Origin: Atherix ibis
Lineage: Eukaryota > Arthropoda > Insecta > Diptera > Athericidae
NCBI GenBank assembly: GCA_958298945.1
Contig: CATQJD010000005.1
Location: 1,034,944 to 1,098,943, forward strand
Reading direction: 5' to 3'
Length of the DNA: 64,000 bases
Shown: one piece after another, positions 61,081 to 64,000 of the stretch
Numbering within the stretch: position 1 is the first letter of the stretch
Layout of the letters: each line of letters begins with the position of its first letter
Program-made: the position numbers and the translations under genes
The notes under the pieces: model-generated
The model's database searches: none
What the model was told of the DNA's origin: nothing
What the model saw: only the letters and a program-made list of their open reading frames with translations

Positions 61081-62870
61081 AGTAGAATATTTAAGAGGAA
61101 TATGAAGTAGTATGATTAAGAGGAATATGAAGTAGTATGTTTAAGAGGAATATGAAGTAGTATGTTTAACATGAAAATGAAGTAGTATATTTAAGAGGAT
61201 TATGAAGTAGTATGTTTAAGAGAGATATGTAGTAGTATGCTTAAGAGGAATATGAAGTAGTATATTTAAGCGGAATATGAAGTAGAATATTTAAGAGGAA
61301 TATGAAGTAGTATGATTAAGAGGAATATGAAGTAGTATGTTTAAGAGGAATATGAAGTAGTATGTTTAACATGAAAATGAAGTAGTATATTTAAGAGGAT
61401 TATGAAGTAGTATGTTTAAGAGGGATATGTAGTAGTATGCTTATGAGGAATATGAAGTAGTATATTTAAGCGGAATATGAAGTAGAATATTTAAGAGGAA
61501 TATGAAGTAGTATGATTAAGAGGAATATGAAGTAGTATGTTTAAGAGGAATATAAAGTAGTATGTTTAACATGAAAATGAAGTAGTATATTTAAGAGGAT
61601 TATGAAGTAGTATGTTTAAGAGGGATATGAAGTAGTGTATTTAAGAGGAATATGAAGTAGTATATTTAAGAGGAATATAAAATAGTATATTTAAGAGGAA
61701 TATGAATTAGTATGTTTAAGAGGAATATGAATTAGTATGTTTAAGAGGAATATGAAGTAGTATGTTTAAGAGGAATATTAAGTAGTATGTTTAAGAGGAA
61801 TATGAAGTAGTATGTTTAAGAGTAATATGAAGTAGTATGTTTAAGAAGAATTTGAAGTAGTATGTTTAAGAGGAATTTGAAGTAATATGTCTAAGAGGAA
61901 TATGAAGTAGTATGTTTAAGAAGAATATGAAGTAGTATGTTTAAGATGAATATGAAGTAGTATGTTTAAGAGGAATATAAAGTAGTATGTTTAAGAGGAA
62001 TATGAAGTAGTATGCTTAAGAGAAATATGAAGTGGTATGTTTAAGAGGAATATGAAGTAGTATGTTTAAGAGGAATATGAAGTAGTATGTTTAAGAGGAA
62101 TATGAAGTAGTATGTTTAATATGAAAATGAAGTAGTATATTTAAGAGGATTATGAAGTGGTATGTTTAAGAGGAATATAAAGTAGTATATTTAAGAGGAA
62201 TATAAAGTAGAATATTTAAGAGGAATATGAAGTAGTATGATTAAGAGGAATATGAAGTAGTATGTTTAAGAGGAATATGAAGTAGTATGTTTAACATGAA
62301 AATGAAGTAGTATATTTAAGAGGATTATGAAGTAGTATGTTTAAGAGAGATATGTAGTAGTATGCTTAAGAGGAATATGAAGTAGTATATTTAAGCGGAA
62401 TATGAAGTAGAATATTTAAGAGGAATATGAAGTAGTATGATTAAGAGGAATATGAAGTAGTATGTTTAAGAAGAATATGAAGTAGTATGTTTAACATGAA
62501 AATGAAGTAGTATATTTAAGAGGATTATGAAGTAGTATATTTAAGCGGAATATGAAGTAGAATATTTAAGAGGAATATGAAGTAGTATGATTAAGAGGAA
62601 TATGAAGTAGTATGTTTAAGAGGAATATGAAGTAGTATGTTTAACATGAAAATGAAGTAGTATATTTAAGAGGATTATGAAGTAGTATGTTTAAGAGGGA
62701 TATGTAGTAGTATGCTTATGAGGAATATGAAGTAGTATATTTAAGCGGAATATGAAGTAGAATATTTAAGGGGAATATGAAGTAGTATGATTAAGAGGAA
62801 TATGAAGTAGTATGTTTAACATGAAAATGAAGTAGTATATTTAAGAGGATTATGAAGTAGTATGTTTAAG
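61081..62870 (+). repeat. 200 bp (8-mer) higher-order repeat zone
   Basis: AGTAGAATATTTAAG at 61,081, 61,281, 61,481, 62,206, 62,406, 62,556 and 62,756, and TTAACATGAA at 61,166, 61,366, 61,566, 62,291, 62,491, 62,641 and 62,816, mark repeats mostly 200 bp apart, with 150-175 bp versions. Each unit reads TATTTAAGCGG, AGAATATTT, TATGATTAAG, consensus, TTAACATG, GGATTATG, GGGATATG. A 1,250 bp outer repeat links TATGTCTAAG at 61,887 and 63,137. Confidence 0.88.
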
Positions 62871-64000
62871 AGGGATATGAAGTAGTGTATTTAAGAGGAA
62901 TATGAAGTAGTATATTTAAGAGGAATATAAAATAGTATATTTAAGAGGAATATGAATTAGTATGTTTAAGAGGAATATGAAGTAGTATGTTTAAGAGGAA
63001 TATGAAGTAGTATGTTTAAGAGGAATATTAAGTAGTATGTTTAAGAGGAATATGAAGTAGTATGTTTAAGAGTAATATGAAGTAGTATGTTTAAGAGGAA
63101 TTTGAAGTAGTATGTTTAAGAGGAATTTGAAGTAATATGTCTAAGAGGAATATGAAGTAGTATGTTTAAGAAGAATATGAAGTAGTATGTTTAAGAGGAA
63201 TATGAAGTAGTATGTTTAAGAGGAATATGAAGTAGTATGTTTAAGAGGAATATGAAGTAGTATGTTTAAGAGGAATATGAAGTAGTATGTTTAAGAGGAA
63301 TATGAAGTAGTATGTTTAAAAGAAATATGAAGTAGTATATTTAAGAGGAATATGAAGTAGTATATTTAAGAGGAATATGTAGTAGTATATGTAAGATGAA
63401 TATGAAGTAGTATGTTTAAGAGGAATATAAAGTAGTATGTTTAAGAGGAATATGAAGTAGTATGCTTAAGAGAAATATGAAGTGGTATGTTTAAGAGGAA
63501 TATGAAGTAGTATGTTTAAGAGGAATATGAAGTAGTATGTTTAAGAGGAATATGAAGTAGTATGTTTAATATGAAAATGAAGTAGTATATTTAAGAGGAT
63601 TATGAAGTGGTATGTTTAAGAGGAATATGAAGTAGTATATTTAAGAGGAATATAAAGTAGAATATTTAAGAGGAATATGAAGTAGTATGATTAAGAGGAA
63701 TATGAAGTAGTATGTTTAAGAGGAATATGAAGTAGTATGTTTAACATGAAAATGAAGTAGTATATTTAAGAGGATTATGAAGTAGTATGTTTAAGAGGGA
63801 TATGTAGTAGTATGCTTAAGAGGAATATGAAGTAGTATATTTAAGCGGAATATGAAGTAGAATATTTAAGAGGAATATGAAGTAGTATGTTTAAGAAGAA
63901 TATGAAGTAGTATGTTTAAGATGAATATGAAGTAGTATGTTTAAGAGGAATATAAAGTAGTATGTTTAAGAGGAATATGAAGTAGTATGCTTAAGAGAAA
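62871..64000 (+). repeat. Terminal satellite stretch, array continues beyond window
   Basis: It follows 61.6-62.1 kb at +1,250 bp as far as about 63,180, then carries a cassette (63,391-63,615) and two more 200 bp-type units (AGAATATTT at 63,656 and 63,856). The last 90 bases start another cassette of the 61,941 form (TTAAGATG at 63,916). There is no sign of the array ending. Confidence 0.85.

Larger units (their letters stand above)
49866..63615 (+). repeat. Rigid ~225-275 bp cassette, seven dispersed copies
   Basis: GTAAGATG, then GGAATATAAAG, then TATGCTTAAGAGAAATATG, AGTGGTATG, TTAATATGAAAATG and GGATTATGAAGTGG occur as one linked block. The distance from GTAAGATG to TTAATATG is 175 bp in every complete copy (starts 49,866; 51,141; 56,116; 57,941; 58,891; 60,816; 63,391). 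Several are preceded by a TTAAAAGAAATATG monomer. A derived copy with TTAAGATG starts at 61,941, and another begins at 63,916 and is cut by the window end. A decayed copy sits at 57,391. Confidence 0.88.
1..64000 (+). repeat. 25 bp satellite array filling the whole window
   Basis: Every line of the window is built from a 25 bp unit, GAATATGAAGTAG followed by TATGTTTAAGAG, repeated head to tail about 2,560 times in a single orientation. The array is cut by both window ends. The commonest variant changes TATGTTT to TATATTT, giving two abundant monomer classes (G and A type). Other recurrent variants are TATGCTT, TTTCAGAG, GAATATGAATTAG and AATTTGAAG. The consensus contains no C. In-frame stops occur in every unit on the + strand (TGA, TAG), and TAA occurs once per unit on the minus strand. 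Because 25 is not a multiple of 3, all frames close. No gene, transposon or unique spacer interrupts it. The unit is not one I recognise from a named satellite family. Its role (centromeric, pericentromeric or other heterochromatin) cannot be read from the sequence. Confidence 0.98.
46410..64000 (+). repeat. Indel-free zone: unbroken 25 bp register
   Basis: From just after the last 2 bp-deleted monomer (GAAGTTATATTT, 46,406) to the window end, all positions keep the same phase modulo 25. For example, TATGTTTAAG at 46,561 and at 63,961 are separated by 17,400 bp, exactly 696 units. Checks at 49,261, 52,141 and 56,281 agree. Substitutions continue as elsewhere, but I found no monomer of abnormal length in about 700 units, in contrast with the left 30 kb. 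Confidence 0.88.

Noticed and set aside
1..64000. Mini-ORF ATG TTT AAG AGG AAT ATG AAG TAG (MFKRNMK) in every unit, with AGAGG just before ATG like a ribosome binding site
   Set aside because: It is a by-product of the monomer: 24 of its 25 bases, repeated thousands of times and freely mutated with no sign of codon preservation. Nothing supports translation.
1..64000. Longer minus-strand reading frames
   Set aside because: Each unit has TAA on the minus strand and no ATG (the + strand has no CAT). Occasional open stretches arise only where TTAA is mutated, and would be short low-complexity peptides.
1..64000. CRISPR array
   Set aside because: Repeats are directly adjacent, with no spacers. 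The unit is 25 bp throughout.
1..64000. Link to Drosophila-type simple satellites because the unit contains AAGAG and AATAT
   Set aside because: Pentamer matches in an AT-rich 25-mer are expected by chance, and the higher-order period is 25, not 5. This is not enough to assign a taxon.
1..64000. CENP-B box or another centromere protein site
   Set aside because: I saw no match to the CENP-B core (TTCG...CGGG); the monomer has no C. Centromere function can be neither claimed nor excluded.
1..64000. Promoter signals (TATAAT near 6,861 and other 30 bp monomers; TATATTT)
   Set aside because: These are AT-rich monomer variants repeated many times with no gene downstream.

Overview
The whole 64 kb window is one uninterrupted satellite (tandem-repeat) array. 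The unit is 25 bp. Read on the + strand as two halves, its consensus is GAATATGAAGTAG + TATGTTTAAGAG, repeated roughly 2,560 times head to tail in one orientation and running off both ends of the window. I find no protein-coding gene, RNA gene, transposon, CRISPR array or unique sequence. The consensus has 7 G, 10 A, 8 T and no C on the + strand (28% GC), so almost every C marks a mutated monomer. The + strand meets TGA/TAG in every unit. The minus strand meets TAA in every unit and has almost no ATG.

An array this long and pure, with layered higher-order repeats, points to eukaryotic heterochromatin (pericentromeric, subtelomeric or sex-chromosome). I do not recognise the family and cannot name the organism. 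Nothing supports a bacterium, virus or plasmid.

Layout. At 1-3,530 there is a 2,049-2,050 bp higher-order repeat (HOR) with an inner 625 bp repeat. At 4.56-6.5 kb there is a ~1 kb HOR. At 6.93-14.64 kb lies a 3.85-3.9 kb tandem duplication whose junction (10,701-10,800) holds small hairpins and repeated breakpoints. At 15.56-22.88 kb a 4.1 kb block and a 3.15 kb shortened copy lie side by side. From 22.9 to 31.15 kb there are shorter mosaics with 1,449 bp and 550 bp repeats. At 31.15-48.3 kb a ~12.04 kb segmental duplication encloses a 4,896 bp HOR. At 48.3-64 kb there are HORs of 4,550, 1,275, 1,625, 625 and 200 bp plus a rigid cassette seen seven times.

Two large-scale trends stand out. 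Monomers of abnormal length (20, 24, 30 bp and a 9 bp deletion) are common in the left 30 kb. From about 46.41 kb to the end the 25 bp register never breaks, so there are substitutions but no net indels over ~700 units. A linked two-monomer variant ('GATGAAAATG ... GGATTATG') runs through most of the array in successive sequence forms from left to right, like a spatially ordered family tree. These patterns fit repeated unequal exchange, segmental duplication and template switching. I see no evidence of an encoded molecular system.
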